Shown here: one piece after another, positions 1-4,691 of the stretch
How positions within the stretch are numbered: the first letter of the stretch is position 1
How the letters are laid out: every line of letters begins with the position of its first letter
Source of the DNA: JADZEJ01 sp964426815
GTDB taxonomy: Bacteria > Patescibacteriota > Patescibacteriia > 2-12-FULL-60-25
Assembly (NCBI GenBank): GCA_964426815.1
Contig: CAYRRZ010000026.1
Location: forward strand, 1-14,191
Length of the DNA: 14,191 nucleotides
Direction of reading: 5' to 3'
Position numbers and translations under genes: made by a program
Notes under the pieces: model-generated
Told to the model about the DNA's origin: nothing
Database searches by the model: none
The model's input: the letters and a program-made list of their open reading frames with translations, nothing else

Positions 1-15
1 TTCGTGATGCAAGAA

Positions 16-31
16 CGGACAATTGTGTCCG
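16..31 (+). other. Short hairpin upstream of the first gene's RBS
   Basis: CGGACA (16-21) and TGTCCG (26-31) form a perfect 6-bp stem with a 4-nt loop, 9 bases ahead of the AGGAGG ribosome binding site at 41-46. It could be the end of an upstream terminator or part of the leader. No T-run follows, so its role is open. Confidence 0.3.
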
Positions 32-53
32 CCCTCAGAAAGGAGGAAGTACC

Positions 54-581
54 TTGGAAGTCATCGATCATATGGACGTGCCGCGGAAATGCCTCGGCGT
101 GACGGTTGGAGAGCTCTTCTTGCATCAAGTAGAGAGAAGGCCCCTACCAACCATGACAAAAGTCGTCTACGAAGATCGCGAGGATCGCGACGACGACTTC
201 GGTGAGGAGCAGTACATGCTCCTCGACCAGATCGAGGTCGACGACCACGGCGCAATCACCCGCGCCTGGAGCAAAGTGTACGGATACGGGCTCTACAGCC
301 GCGTGGTCACGTACGCCACCACCGGCCTCGGCCAGGTCCGGGGCTTCACCGATCGCCCGCGCATCAAGCGCGAGTATCGCGAAAGTTTTCGCAGCTGGTG
401 TGTCAAAGACGAGTACTACCGTAACAACGGACCCGGCAAGGCCTACATCTGCGACCAGCAGCCGACCACTCAGGCGAATCGCCAAAAGTGCGCCGGCGAC
501 AAACCCCGTTTCCGCAACGGCCGCCGCATGGCGCGCCGCCAGCTCAACAAGATGGAGGAGACCACCATGTGCACCGGTTGA
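54..581 (+). CDS. Hypothetical protein, charged, 175 aa
   Basis: I do not recognise this protein. The start is taken as TTG at 54 because a full Shine-Dalgarno AGGAGG (41-46) sits 7 bases ahead of it. An alternative start is ATG at 153, which gives a 142-residue product beginning MTKVVYEDRED, with a weaker AGAAGG ahead. After the first 33 residues comes a very acidic stretch (EDREDRDDDFGEEQ), a central segment rich in Tyr and Arg, and a basic C-terminal third (RFRNGRRMARRQ). Three Cys fall in the C-terminal half and one is the third residue from the end. No membrane segment or signal peptide is visible. Codons favour C and G in third position, like the other genes up to 3683 and unlike those after 3966. 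The downstream gene starts 43 bases after the stop, so the two may be cotranscribed. Function unknown. Confidence 0.6.
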   Translation: MEVIDHMDVPRKCLGVTVGELFLHQVERRPLPTMTKVVYEDREDRDDDFGEEQYMLLDQIEVDDHGAITRAWSKVYGYGLYSRVVTYATTGLGQVRGFTDRPRIKREYRESFRSWCVKDEYYRNNGPGKAYICDQQPTTQANRQKCAGDKPRFRNGRRMARRQLNKMEETTMCTG

Positions 582-624
582 TCTCCCCCAACAACGCCCC
601 TTAAACCATCTGCGAGACAAAGCT

Positions 625-810
625 ATGGCCAAACAGAACACGCATCAAGTCAATCAGACCGAGAAAAACCCCAACTTCGTTGGCGTGATCTCGGTCCGTG
701 AGATCGAGAAGCGCATTCGAAAGGCCACAGCTCCGGCCACGCAGATCCACCAGTCCAAAAAGTCCTATTCGCGGCGCCCTAAGCACCGCCAACACGACCC
801 CCAAGACTAA
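625..810 (+). CDS. Small basic hypothetical protein, 61 aa
   Basis: A short ORF from ATG 625 to TAA 808-810, reading MAKQNTHQVNQ at the start and ending in a Lys/Arg/His/Gln-rich tail. The protein is strongly basic with no membrane segment. The middle holds a likely helix (ISVREIEKRIRKA). The codon choice (AAC, ATC, GTC, GAG, AAG) matches the neighbouring genes, which argues that it is translated. The ribosome binding site is weak (GAGA at 614-617). It lies 43 bases after the previous stop and ends just before a perfect 14-bp hairpin, so it is probably the last gene of that transcript. A small nucleic-acid-binding protein would fit the charge, but that is only a guess. No family recognised. 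Confidence 0.5.
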   Translation: MAKQNTHQVNQTEKNPNFVGVISVREIEKRIRKATAPATQIHQSKKSYSRRPKHRQHDPQD

Positions 811-819
811 CCCTTTTGC

Positions 820-852
820 CCGGAACGTTCGTGATTCTCACGAACGTTCCGG
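820..852 (+). terminator. Perfect 14-bp hairpin after the 625 gene
   Basis: CCGGAACGTTCGTG (820-833) pairs without mismatch with CACGAACGTTCCGG (839-852) around the loop ATTCT. It starts 9 bases after the stop at 810. Only a short CCTTTCC follows, so the classic U-tract is missing. It may work as a factor-assisted terminator or as a 3'-end protecting hairpin. Confidence 0.5.
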
Positions 853-996
853 CAGCCTTTCCAGGCCTGAAGAACCACTCGTCCCGCCACCTCAGCAATG
901 AGGAAGATGATGTTCTCCAGTACTGAAAAGGTTTGACGCTCATTTGAACAGATGTGGAGGAGAGACCATCGACTCGCGCAAGCGATATCGATGGGT

Positions 997-1085
997 GGAA
1001 ATCCAATTCGGAAAGGATGGCTTCGGCTGTCGTTTGCCGAAACGGGATTTCCCCGGATGGAAACAGTCTTGGCTGCGGAAATCCC
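997..1085 (+). promoter_or_regulatory. Leader with mutually exclusive stems
   Basis: The gap from 853 to 1118 has no convincing gene. Within it, GGAAATCC (997-1004) can pair with GGATTTCC (1045-1052), enclosing a perfect 6-bp hairpin TTCGGC/GCCGAA (1022-1027/1036-1041). The same GGATTTCC segment can instead pair over 9 bp with GGAAATCCC (1077-1085), just ahead of the weak AAGGA ribosome binding site at 1101-1105. A short GTCC/GGAC hairpin overlaps that site. This is the layout of an attenuator or riboswitch-like leader. I found no known riboswitch motif, and the pairing is by eye only. Confidence 0.3.
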
Positions 1086-1118
1086 CTTCACATCTGTCCA
1101 AAGGACCAAACCCGGTTC

Positions 1119-1490
1119 ATGGACGCAAGTACCACAGAAGCTCTTTCCCCAATCGAGGCCACAATGATCGCTAATTTTCTCCACTGTAACATGCGTCGTC
1201 CGCCCGTTGCCGTTCTCACCAGTCACAGCAAGAGAATCCTGGGGCTCATCTCAGAGTCGCTGATGGACAGTTGGCACGACCTTCCCAGTCTGGCCTTCAC
1301 CCCGATGAACGACGACGAAATCGTCGCCGTCTGGGCTGACGTCCGGCCGAACGGGCTGACCAAGATCACCCGCCGCGAACAAGACGTGCAAAAAGAAATC
1401 GAAGAGGCTCGTCGTGAGCTCTTCGGCGCCAAGATCGTTGATGATGTCATCAACGACCCCGCCAGCTGGGACTTTGCCCTGCAGGCCTGA
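1119..1490 (+). CDS. Hypothetical protein, 123 aa
   Basis: No recognised family. The reading frame is open from 954, but codons only look coding from about 1119, so ATG 1119 is preferred (start MDASTTEALSP). The nearest Shine-Dalgarno-like bases, AAGGA at 1101-1105, are 13 bases away, which is long. ATG 1164 is another possibility. The protein has no membrane segment. Its C-terminal half is predicted by eye to be helical and charged (TRREQDVQKEIEEARREL), possibly a short coiled coil, and it ends in NDPASWDFALQA. Codon use is C-rich like its neighbours. It stands between two hairpins (820-852 and 1504-1529) and is probably a single-gene unit. Function unknown. Confidence 0.55.
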   Translation: MDASTTEALSPIEATMIANFLHCNMRRPPVAVLTSHSKRILGLISESLMDSWHDLPSLAFTPMNDDEIVAVWADVRPNGLTKITRREQDVQKEIEEARRELFGAKIVDDVINDPASWDFALQA

Positions 1491-1503
1491 CCTCACCCTC
1501 ACC

Positions 1504-1529
1504 GGCGAGCAACACCCTTGTTACTCGCC
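1504..1529 (+). terminator. Hairpin after the 1119 gene
   Basis: GGCGAG (1504-1509) pairs with CTCGCC (1524-1529). After one mismatch the stem continues AACA/TGTT (1511-1514/1519-1522) around a 4-nt loop. It begins 14 bases after the stop at 1490. The following ACCCCTCC holds no T-run, as with the hairpin at 820-852. Confidence 0.45.
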
Positions 1530-1558
1530 ACCCCTCCAGAATAGATGAATCTCATCTC

Positions 1559-1607
1559 TTGCGGAGGGGAACAAAAGCGGTATATTCCGAGAGTTCCCCA
1601 CTCTCGG
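1559..1607 (+). promoter_or_regulatory. Candidate promoter with inverted repeats
   Basis: TTGCGG (1559-1564), a 16-bp spacer and TATATT (1581-1586) resemble a sigma70 promoter, with a good -10 and a weak -35. The inverted repeat GGGGAAC (1566-1572)/GTTCCCC (1593-1599) is centred on the -10 box. A second perfect 7-bp hairpin CCGAGAG/CTCTCGG (1587-1593/1601-1607) overlaps it at the likely transcription start. This could be an operator for the 1647 gene. Confidence 0.4.
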
Positions 1608-1646
1608 TCTTTCTATATACAAACAACCAAACCTCAAGGAGACGCC

Positions 1647-2279
1647 ATGACACCAAATGAGCTGCAAGCAGCACTCGACAAGGTGCGTGAACACCTTGAG
1701 ATCGTTCAGTATCTGTTGCACCTGCTCACCACAAGCAGCCCCGTGGAACTGCATTGCAACTACTGTCACGACTGTCGAGAGAAGACTCTATATATCTGGT
1801 GCACCCCCTCCATCAAATGGAGTAAGCATCAGGTAGAAAATGCGCCACGAGAGATCCTGAACAAGCAATCAGGCTTCAAAGATCTTTTGGACGGTCAGTG
1901 TTACAACCCCAAGGGAATCTGCGATCACAGCGTCTGGCCATTCCTCACTCGAATGGATCCAACCTTGCTGCATCGCGCCCCAGCAGGCGCACAACACCAA
2001 CACGGTGCTAATCTGATCTGCCCTCGCTGCAAGCAACCCACCTTTTGGGGGACAGCTCGCGACGGCAAAATAATCGCAGGACACTGCCTTAGCTGCGAAA
2101 AACCGTATCTCTCCGGAGAACCTGGCTATAACCGCTGGCGGTTGTTCCTCGCATTGCATCGTCGTCAATTCAAACTTTTGATCGAAGAAGGTACGTTGTT
2201 TCGACAGCTGATGATTCACAAAATGAACCAGCCGCGAGACACCCTTCCCGGAATCCAAGATCCCGGCGACGACGACTAG
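1647..2279 (+). CDS. Hypothetical protein with two Cys-pair (zinc-ribbon-like) sites, 210 aa
   Basis: The ATG at 1647 follows AAGGAG (1636-1641) with a 5-base spacer, so the start is well supported. Residues about 5-31 form an amphipathic helix. Cys pairs are found near residues 39-45 (CNYCHDC), and later at CPRC and, about 20 residues on, CLSC. The last two together make a C-x2-C...C-x2-C zinc ribbon. More Cys and His lie between (CYNPKGICDH). The C-terminus is acidic and ends GDDD. No transmembrane segment or signal peptide is seen. A zinc-stabilised nucleic-acid-binding or adaptor protein is plausible, but the exact family is unknown to me. It has its own candidate promoter upstream and a terminator downstream, so it is likely monocistronic. 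Confidence 0.7.
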   Translation: MTPNELQAALDKVREHLEIVQYLLHLLTTSSPVELHCNYCHDCREKTLYIWCTPSIKWSKHQVENAPREILNKQSGFKDLLDGQCYNPKGICDHSVWPFLTRMDPTLLHRAPAGAQHQHGANLICPRCKQPTFWGTARDGKIIAGHCLSCEKPYLSGEPGYNRWRLFLALHRRQFKLLIEEGTLFRQLMIHKMNQPRDTLPGIQDPGDDD

Positions 2280-2280
2280 G

Positions 2281-2318
2281 GCGACCGAGAAAAACTCCTC
2301 GGTCGTCCCTCCCTTTTT
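2281..2318 (+). terminator. Intrinsic terminator of the 1647 gene
   Basis: GCGACCGAG (2281-2289) pairs with CTCGGTCGT (2298-2306), 8 Watson-Crick pairs and one G-U, directly after the stop codon. CCCTCCC and then a T5 run (2314-2318) follow. The T-run is 7 bases from the stem, a little far, but the arrangement is terminator-like. Confidence 0.55.
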
Positions 2319-2348
2319 ACCGCCGATTCATCGACGGTAAAAAGGGAG
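2309..2348 (+). repeat. Second perfect 14-bp inverted repeat
   Basis: CTCCCTTTTTACCG (2309-2322) is exactly complementary to CGGTAAAAAGGGAG (2335-2348), with a 12-nt loop. It includes the T-run of the preceding hairpin, so the two structures lie in tandem. It may strengthen 3'-end formation or act as a separate element. Confidence 0.5.
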
Positions 2349-2436
2349 ATTGTCCCAAGAGTTGTGGAGGATTCCTCTTTTGCACGTGCTCCGGCGCAGC
2401 TGGACCACATCTCGCAAACCAGGGTCACCTCGTAGC

Positions 2437-2452
2437 GATAATGACTATTATC
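2437..2452 (+). promoter_or_regulatory. Possible -10/operator palindrome
   Basis: GATAAT (2437-2442) and ATTATC (2447-2452) form a perfect inverted repeat with a 4-base centre. TATTAT (2446-2451) inside it resembles a -10 box. A weak -35 candidate, GTCACC (2424-2429), lies 16 bases upstream. It could drive and control the 2509/2799 pair. Confidence 0.25.
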
Positions 2453-2508
2453 CTATGAGACCACCTCCATGCCCCTTGGGAAAATCTCGAAAGGAAAACC
2501 AAAAAAAC

Positions 2509-2802
2509 GTGAAATACCTGTTCGTGAACCTTGCCCAGCTCATCTGCTGGGTGTTGATCGCGAAGTGTGGGTGCGATGTGTGGGATAGCTCAAAAAATGG
2601 CGATGGGATCTACGTGATCCTCTTTGCCATAAGCAGCTGTACCCTAGTCCACCTCATAGGACGGTGCCTACGCCGTACCTTTCAAAAAAACGATGCTGTC
2701 GTCGGCGACTACACCCTCGTCGTCGATGATTACAGCGCAATGCGCCGTCGCTTTTGCGATGACGCAGATGTCGTCAAAAACCCTCGAAAGGAAAAACCGT
2801 GA
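2509..2802 (+). CDS. Small two-segment membrane protein, 97 aa
   Basis: Hypothetical. Two hydrophobic stretches are visible, near residues 3-18 (LFVNLAQLICWVLIA) and about 33-49 (YVILFAISSCTLVHLIG). A basic linker (RCLRRTFQK) and an acidic tail of about 40 residues follow. This suggests two transmembrane helices with both ends on the same side. GTG 2509 is chosen because CTCGAAAGGAAAACC (2486-2500) is almost identical to the sequence before the next gene's GTG. The spacing here is longer, and ATG 2456 in the same frame is an alternative. The stop TGA overlaps the next start as GTGA (2799-2802), which implies translational coupling and a shared function with the 294-residue protein downstream. 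Four Cys lie in or near the membrane segments. No family recognised. Confidence 0.5.
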   Translation: MKYLFVNLAQLICWVLIAKCGCDVWDSSKNGDGIYVILFAISSCTLVHLIGRCLRRTFQKNDAVVGDYTLVVDDYSAMRRRFCDDADVVKNPRKEKP

Positions 2803-3683
2803 AAGCTGACCCTCGAAGTTTCGCCTCCGTAACGCCACACGTACTGGAGCAGGTACACTACGCTCCGCCTCCCATCGGGAAGCGAAAGTCTCTCATCATC
2901 GATCTGGCTCCGATGCATTTCCACTGGGACAAACCGGCACAACCGGCCCCGAATGGCATCCGGATGCAGATCTGGAATACCCCGGCCACCGATCGCAAGA
3001 CCGGTGAATTCATGAGAGTCCCCCTCCGGGACTTCCTCATGACCTTTGCCGAAGGTGTCGAGGAGAAAGAAAAGCTAAGCAAGAGGCACCTGCGGAAGGA
3101 AAAAATCAGTGACGCTGCGAATCTGGAAAAAAAACCGGATCGCGGCCTCACCCTGGTGGAATACCAACACCAGTTCCTGATCCAGACACACCGAGGAGAG
3201 ATTCTCCAAGGTGATGCGATCGATCTCGTCCGCGAGAATGAGCTCGTCTGGAAAGCAGCGAAGACCGGAACATGCAAGGTCTACGACTTGAGAGAGCGTG
3301 ACCACACCGTCGACTTCGAGTCGAAAAAGAACGGTGTCGCTCAAGACATTCGCCTCGACGTCGACGGCGAACGCTTGCGTCGCTTGCTCAGGAAGGACAT
3401 CCGAAAATTCGAGGATAAGCAAAATCGAACTCACGGGTGGCGCCTGAACACGGGCAACCTCCTGCTCGGCTTTCTCAAGGACGCAGAAGATGAATTCGAG
3501 TTCGCCATCGTCCTGCCGCGCTGGATTGCGGAGTGCATGCGGGAAACCTACCTGCAGGCCTTGATCGAAATCCTTCCTGGTTGGCGCGCGAACTTCCCGA
3601 CCCCAGATGAATGGCATCGGGATCCGTACGTAACCCCCACACCCATCCCCTCCTTACCTTTGTCCCGGCAACTCATTTCGTGA
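2799..3683 (+). CDS. Hypothetical soluble protein, 294 aa
   Basis: GTG start at 2799, preceded by CTCGAAAGGAAAAACC (2783-2798), with the GG 7 bases ahead of the start. The protein is rich in charged residues with no signal peptide or membrane helix. Residues about 85-120 form a Lys/Glu-rich segment that is probably helical (EEKEKLSKRHLRKEK). The section around 190-215 is again charged (DGERLRRLLRKDIRKFEDK). The end is Pro-rich (TPTPIPSLPLSRQLIS), and the last codons are encoded within the left arm and loop of the terminator. The GTGA overlap with the two-helix membrane protein suggests that the pair works together, perhaps with this one as its cytoplasmic partner; that is inference. No catalytic motif or known domain is recognised. 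Confidence 0.65.
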   Translation: MKADPRSFASVTPHVLEQVHYAPPPIGKRKSLIIDLAPMHFHWDKPAQPAPNGIRMQIWNTPATDRKTGEFMRVPLRDFLMTFAEGVEEKEKLSKRHLRKEKISDAANLEKKPDRGLTLVEYQHQFLIQTHRGEILQGDAIDLVRENELVWKAAKTGTCKVYDLRERDHTVDFESKKNGVAQDIRLDVDGERLRRLLRKDIRKFEDKQNRTHGWRLNTGNLLLGFLKDAEDEFEFAIVLPRWIAECMRETYLQALIEILPGWRANFPTPDEWHRDPYVTPTPIPSLPLSRQLIS

Positions 3684-3699
3684 GCTGCCGGGGCTTTTT
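3664..3699 (+). terminator. Strong intrinsic terminator, overlapping the stop codon
   Basis: CCCGGCAACTCA (3664-3675) pairs with TGAGCTGCCGGG (3681-3692), one mismatch in 12, loop TTTCG. GC and T5 (3695-3699) follow. The stop codon TGA (3681-3683) of the 2799 gene is the start of the right arm. It ends the left gene block. Confidence 0.9.
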
Positions 3700-3707
3700 G
3701 TATGCCC

Positions 3708-3736
3708 TTGACCTTACATGTTTTAGAGCGTATATT
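3708..3736 (+). promoter_or_regulatory. Near-consensus sigma70 promoter
   Basis: TTGACC (3708-3713), a 17-bp spacer and TATATT (3731-3736) match the consensus TTGACA/TATAAT at 5 of 6 bases in each box with ideal spacing. The start site should fall around 3743. It lies 9 bases past the preceding terminator, faces a stretch with no credible protein gene, and reads into the rod-like RNA. Confidence 0.8.
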
Positions 3737-3742
3737 CACATC

Positions 3743-3889
3743 CCCGGCTGAGGTCTGCGAACCGGCGCATGCATCTTCGATGGAAATTGTTCCGCACCTG
3801 TTGAGGATTTTTCCTCGACAACCTCTCTCCTCTGTGCGGAACATCCCCATCTCTCGCATGGCACTGTTTCGCAGGCCTCATCCGAGTCA
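3743..3889 (+). ncRNA. Rod-like structured RNA, 6S-type candidate
   Basis: From the promoter above, the transcript folds by hand into one long rod. Stems, outside in: 3745-3747/3882-3884; 13 bp 3749-3761/3868-3880 (one G-U); 5 bp 3768-3772/3856-3860; 5 bp 3779-3783/3847-3851; 10 bp 3788-3797/3834-3843; 9 bp 3799-3807/3812-3820 (one G-U), capped by TTTT. Internal loops are 6/7, 6/4, 4/3 and 1/13 nt. A long closing stem, a loosely paired middle (3762-3787/3844-3867) and a long terminal hairpin is the architecture of 6S RNA, which binds sigma70 RNA polymerase by imitating an open promoter. The size, about 145 nt or about 210 nt to the terminator, also fits. I see no SRP, tmRNA or RNase P signature. 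The pairing and promoter are seen directly; the 6S identity is inference. Confidence 0.6.
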
Positions 3890-3891
3890 AA

Positions 3892-3957
3892 AAAATCCCC
3901 CAAAGCATCTCCCAAAGCTCTAAAGCAACAGGGGAAGCGACGGGGGATTTTGTTTAT
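3892..3957. terminator. Bidirectional terminator between converging transcripts
   Basis: AAAATCCCCC (3892-3901) pairs with GGGGGATTTT (3942-3951) across a 40-nt loop. Read on the minus strand, a T7 run (3889-3895) follows, ending the ftsK-rodZ-like unit 15 bases after its last stop. Read on the plus strand, GATTTTGTTT follows, ending the ncRNA transcript. AAAGC occurs three times in the loop. Confidence 0.75.
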
Positions 3958-3965
3958 CTTACAAT

Positions 3966-4682
3966 TTACGGTTGCTTCTGGGCTTCAGGCAAAGCAACAG
4001 CCTGTTCCACTCTTTTTTCTGCAATAACATGACGCTCGATAATCGTCGATTGTCCTTGGCGACGTTTTGCTTCAACCTTAAGCGTATTCAAGCCCGAAGG
4101 AATATCTAGTTCAGCTTCAAACTGTCCATCGTCTTGAACTAAGATGCGCTCGCCATTAATCAAAATGGTCGCCGTCGGTTCCGTTTTCCCAAATAATTTC
4201 ACCACCGATCCAGAAACATGCATCCCCTCCTCAGGAACAACAACAGCCAAGGCGGGTGGCGCCGAAACTTCACGAATATGCCAACCAACAAAACCACCAA
4301 TAAACAAAAGAATTGCTAATACCCCAACGACAATCGGCGTCCGTGAAAAAACAAAGAAATCCCGTTTACGCACACAAGGATGCAATAAAACATCTTGTGA
4401 GTTCTGTTTTCCCACAGCCTGGACAGCTTCACGGTATTTAGCCAAAAAAAACGGAACCTTCCCTTCAAGAACCTCAACCAATCGCGCAACATGCCGCTCA
4501 TCATATGCCGGATCAGCTAGCTCAGCCAAACGCTCTTCTTCAAATAAAGACAATAAAAGCGGATGTATCCCAGTTAATCGAGATACATCGGTACGTGATA
4601 AACCCCGCAACTCTCGTAAAGCGCGAAGTTCATGCCCAAAACTGGTTTGTGTGACGGAAACTCGCTTCTGGATAAAACCCAT
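3966..4682 (-). CDS. RodZ-like protein: HTH, one TM helix, extracellular Ig-like domain
   Basis: 238 aa in the RodZ layout. Residues about 14-52 form a Cro/CI-type helix-turn-helix (FGHELRALRELRGLSRTDVS, then LTGIHPLLLSLFEEE) and about 60-85 a helical extension. There is a basic stretch before one transmembrane helix at about 115-135 (PIVVGVLAILLFIGGFVGW), then an outer domain at about 142-222 with beta/Ig-like character (TATILINGERI, DGQFEAELDIPSG). RodZ links the MreB cytoskeleton to the cell wall machinery; similar HTH-TM-Ig proteins are common in Patescibacteria, where a true RodZ role is untested. I see no mreB nearby. The gene starts 9 bases after ftsK ends and should be cotranscribed with it. 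It is shorter than E. coli RodZ (337 aa), lacking much of the periplasmic part. The terminator at 3892-3951 closes the unit. Confidence 0.75.
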   Translation of the reverse strand: MGFIQKRVSVTQTSFGHELRALRELRGLSRTDVSRLTGIHPLLLSLFEEERLAELADPAYDERHVARLVEVLEGKVPFFLAKYREAVQAVGKQNSQDVLLHPCVRKRDFFVFSRTPIVVGVLAILLFIGGFVGWHIREVSAPPALAVVVPEEGMHVSGSVVKLFGKTEPTATILINGERILVQDDGQFEAELDIPSGLNTLKVEAKRRQGQSTIIERHVIAEKRVEQAVALPEAQKQP

Positions 4683-4691
4683 ACCTATAGT

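Noticed and set aside
144..641. Minus-strand ORF of 165 codons opposite the first gene
   Set aside because: A shadow ORF of GC-rich coding DNA; the opposite frame has a perfect Shine-Dalgarno and sensible codons.
807..1226. Minus-strand ORF of 139 codons covering the 853-1118 gap
   Set aside because: It reads through the perfect hairpin at 820-852, overlaps the better-supported 1119 gene and has no RBS or recognisable protein character.
3075..3617. Minus-strand ORF of 180 codons opposite the 2799 gene
   Set aside because: Antisense to a gene with a good start, an RBS-like repeat and a terminator overlapping its stop; no independent signal for the minus strand.
3743..3889. Reading the structured RNA from the minus strand
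   Set aside because: The loops are more purine-rich on that strand, which can indicate an RNA, but I see no minus-strand promoter ahead of it, while the plus strand has a near-consensus one.
3702..3923. Plus-strand ORF of 73 codons over the ncRNA region
   Set aside because: Its first codon lies inside the promoter, it has no RBS, and the DNA is occupied by nested complementary arms and a terminator.
3740..3960. tRNA, SRP RNA, tmRNA or RNase P RNA
   Set aside because: GGTTCG occurs on the minus strand but no cloverleaf or CCA end fits; conserved SRP, tmRNA and RNase P core motifs are absent.
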